Shown here: positions 5,191 to 6,531 of the stretch, one piece after another
Layout of the letters: each line of letters opens with the position of its first letter
How positions within the stretch are numbered: the stretch's first letter is position 1
Source of the DNA: Euryarchaeota archaeon UBA181
GTDB lineage: Archaea; Thermoplasmatota; Poseidoniia; Poseidoniales; Thalassarchaeaceae
DNA: 6,531 nucleotides
NCBI GenBank assembly: GCA_002496725.1
Contig: DALI01000019.1
Span: forward strand, 1 to 6,531
Reading direction: 5' to 3'
Position numbers and translations under genes: made by a program
Notes under the pieces: model-generated
What the model was told of the DNA's origin: nothing
Databases searched by the model: none
What the model saw: only the letters and a program-made list of their open reading frames with translations

Positions 5191-5256
5191 GAGGCTCCAC
5201 GGGACATCAGACGACTTAACTGTTTACTAGATGCAAAAATCACTCACTCGTTTGTG
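5191..5256 (-). promoter_or_regulatory. Gap between the SMUG1-type and ligase genes; possible promoter
   Basis: This 66-nt gap is much larger than the other gaps on this strand, so it may hold the ligase promoter. On the minus strand it contains a run of five T (5236-5240) within ATTTTTGCAT. That run could be an archaeal-type oligo-T terminator for the glycosylase gene or part of a weak TATA-like element about 50 nt before ATG 5190. GGAG at 5195-5198 is the ribosome binding site. No strong stem-loop is seen. Confidence 0.3.
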
Positions 5257-5988
5257 TTATGGAAGAACTGATTGTACGTTTTTCCTCCAGTCCCTCCCCC
5301 CATTGCGATTAGCCAAGGGCGAAGCAGGAGAGGGATGCCAGCATCCTTTCACCTCTAAATCAGTGCCCTCCAGTGCATTGATGGCCCTCTTCTCTGCGAA
5401 CTTACCTACTCCGATGACTGTATCCGCTTGGAGGATTTTCACCACTTCCAGAAGATGCTGATCACACCTCTCCAATAGCCTTCTTGCAGTAGGTCCACTA
5501 ATCTTGTCAGGGGTAATATTGCTCCCCCGGGGGCCATCCAGTAGCATCAGTGGGCAGTGATTGACTAGGAACACATTCTCGAATATTGAATCCGCTTTGC
5601 CATAAGTATCGGAAAGAAGCCCCCAGATTCTTGTTCCTGAGACTTCCTCCCGGGGGTAATCAAGCCCTATGACAGGCCTCTTTGGATGAGGGGTCGAAGG
5701 CTGGCCGACATTGATTCCGGAAATTCCCAGAAGATTCCTGACGGCACTGGTTGCGGCGAATGGTATGCCCATTTGCCCCATTCCATGGGGACCAGGATTC
5801 ATGCCCAGCATCACGGCTCTGGCACCCCTGCCTCCCGAGATCTCGATGTATCGCTTGTGAACGTCCCAGGCATATACTAGTGGGTTGTAGACACAGTCAA
5901 CAGAGCCCTCATCGGTCAATTTATTTCCGATTTCATCAGTGTCATCCCTAAGTCTGGACGCGGACTCCAATAATCTCCGAACCGACAT
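5257..5988 (-). CDS. SMUG1-type uracil-DNA glycosylase
   Basis: A 243-aa protein that closely follows the SMUG1 branch of the uracil-DNA glycosylase superfamily, which removes uracil and oxidised pyrimidines such as 5-hydroxymethyluracil to start base excision repair. Recognisable segments are YNPLVYAWDVH (34-44), the catalytic-site motif GMNPGPHGMGQMGIPF (62-77) with Asn64 and Phe77, HPKRPVIGL (101-109), EVSGTRIWG (115-123), NHCPLMLL (143-150) with Asn143, VIGVGKFAEKRA (191-202) and the second active-site motif HPSP (218-221) with His218, followed by the DNA-intercalating loop SPLANRNGG. Compared with human SMUG1 (recalled), GMNPGPFGMAQTGVPFG is largely kept but the Gly after Phe is Ala here. 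ATG 5988 has a GTGAT site 3 nt upstream, and the gap to the YbaK-type gene is 7 nt. SMUG1 is best known from animals and occurs in scattered prokaryotes. Confidence 0.93.
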   Translation of the reverse strand: MSVRRLLESASRLRDDTDEIGNKLTDEGSVDCVYNPLVYAWDVHKRYIEISGGRGARAVMLGMNPGPHGMGQMGIPFAATSAVRNLLGISGINVGQPSTPHPKRPVIGLDYPREEVSGTRIWGLLSDTYGKADSIFENVFLVNHCPLMLLDGPRGSNITPDKISGPTARRLLERCDQHLLEVVKILQADTVIGVGKFAEKRAINALEGTDLEVKGCWHPSPASPLANRNGGRDWRKNVQSVLP

Positions 5989-5991
5989 GAT

Positions 5992-5996
5992 ATCAC
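5992..5996 (-). promoter_or_regulatory. Shine-Dalgarno-like GTGAT for the SMUG1-type gene
   Basis: Read on the minus strand, GTGAT begins with the last base of the YbaK-type TAG stop (5996-5998) and ends 3 nt before ATG 5988. It supports that start and coupled translation of the two genes. Confidence 0.5.
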
Positions 5997-6460
5997 TACT
6001 GTTTGATGTCCGCCAAGGTGGCTCCCGAGACTTTCATGAGGTCTTCTGGAGTAATCGGGAAAACGGTCTGTGAGGTCCCTCCTGCTCCCCAGACCGTTTC
6101 GAACTGCATCAAGTCCTCATCCATGATTATCATGGTATTCTCAGTGTGTCCGAAGGGAGGTACTCCTCCGACTTGGTATCCGGTACTCGCAAGAACATAT
6201 TCCGGTGTAGCCATTCCAGGTTTATACCCGATGACCCTCCTTAGCTTACCCTTCCTATCGACCCTATTTGAGCCAGAAGTTATCACTACTATCGCGCAAC
6301 TCTCCCCTCTGAAAACTATCGACTTAGCGATATGTGATACCTCGCAACCTAGCTGATCCGCCGCATCCTGCGAGGTTCTGGTGCCTTCCTCGTAAAGCCT
6401 AGAACTCGGTGAAAAACCAATATCGGAGCACTTGGATGTCCAGAGCTCGTGACCATCCAT
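5996..6460 (-). CDS. YbaK/EbsC-type aminoacyl-tRNA editing deacylase
   Basis: A YbaK/aaRS-associated editing domain, the fold of free-standing enzymes that hydrolyse mischarged tRNA (for example Ala- or Cys-tRNA-Pro), though its own substrate is not known. Visible in order (numbering from ATG 6460) are GTRTSQDAADQLGCEV (26-41), HIAKSIVFRGE (43-53) with the conserved Lys46, the segment SGSNRVDRKGKLRRVIG (62-78), the hallmark TGYQVGGVPPFGH (93-105), IIMDEDLM (111-118), GAGGTSQTVFPITPEDL (125-141) and a C-terminal helix. Starting at ATG 6460 gives 154 aa, normal for the family, with the domain beginning a few residues in. The frame stays open to the window edge, with a TTG at 6524-6526, so the gene may be longer and incomplete at its 5' end. 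It is the first of the minus-strand genes seen, 7 nt before the SMUG1-type gene. Confidence 0.85.
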   Translation of the reverse strand: MDGHELWTSKCSDIGFSPSSRLYEEGTRTSQDAADQLGCEVSHIAKSIVFRGESCAIVVITSGSNRVDRKGKLRRVIGYKPGMATPEYVLASTGYQVGGVPPFGHTENTMIIMDEDLMQFETVWGAGGTSQTVFPITPEDLMKVSGATLADIKQ

Positions 6461-6531
6461 GAAGCTCAAAGAGGGCCATGAGTCTTGATGGTTAGGGATT
6501 GCTTGAATAATGTCAGGCCCTGCCAAGATTG

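Noticed and set aside
5228..5256. Intrinsic terminator after the SMUG1-type gene
   Set aside because: There is a five-T run but no GC-rich stem before it, and the same bases could belong to a promoter, so it is not listed as a terminator.
1..6531. CRISPR array, tRNA or rRNA gene, insertion sequence or attachment site
   Set aside because: No spaced direct repeats, cloverleaf-like sequence, transposase-like protein or flanking duplicated site was seen on either strand. A 12-base repeat (12-23 and 363-374) is purine-rich low complexity around ribosome binding sites.

Overview
The window reads like a compact prokaryotic genome, most likely archaeal and possibly a marine Euryarchaeote of the Poseidoniales/Marine Group II type. 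This is an inference: arginine is often AGG/AGA and isoleucine often ATA, ribosome binding sites are GGAGG or GGTGA-like, several starts are TTG or GTG, and genes overlap or almost touch. No rRNA, tRNA or ribosomal protein gene is present to fix the taxonomy, and a bacterium cannot be excluded.

Left part, plus strand (1-2215): a tightly coupled operon. Its genes are a possible upstream gene tail (1-69), two small unrecognised proteins (62-376 and 373-810), a fusion of a ThiF/MoeB/E1-type adenylyltransferase with a JAB/JAMM metalloprotease domain (807-1988), and a small helical protein (1985-2215). Three successive junctions are 4-nt overlaps (ATGA, TTGA, GTGA), each with a Shine-Dalgarno sequence inside the preceding gene. 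The E1-JAB fusion places the operon among the prokaryotic ubiquitin-like conjugation or sulfur-carrier systems (the broad group that includes Bil/Bub operons and the Cap2/Cap3 proteins of type II CBASS). No ubiquitin-like protein or E2 can be recognised beside it, so the partner genes are either the unrecognised neighbours or lie to the left of the window. The first two genes are clearly richer in A+T than the rest, which suggests an accessory region.

Middle (2216-2766): an 83-nt leader with a hairpin that buries the ribosome binding site, then a small two-zinc-ribbon (zf-TFIIB type) protein on the plus strand. Its stop codon abuts the stop codon of the next, convergent gene with no base between them.

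Right part, minus strand (2767-6531), read right to left: a YbaK/EbsC-type aminoacyl-tRNA editing deacylase, a SMUG1-type uracil-DNA glycosylase, a long-chain acyl-CoA ligase (AMP-forming) and a LysE/RhtB-type exporter. YbaK-SMUG1 and ligase-LysE are each closely coupled pairs; a 66-nt gap separates the pairs. These look like ordinary chromosomal genes: two quality-control enzymes (mischarged tRNA and uracil in DNA), fatty acid activation, and small-molecule export. The region of greatest interest is the E1-JAB operon on the left.
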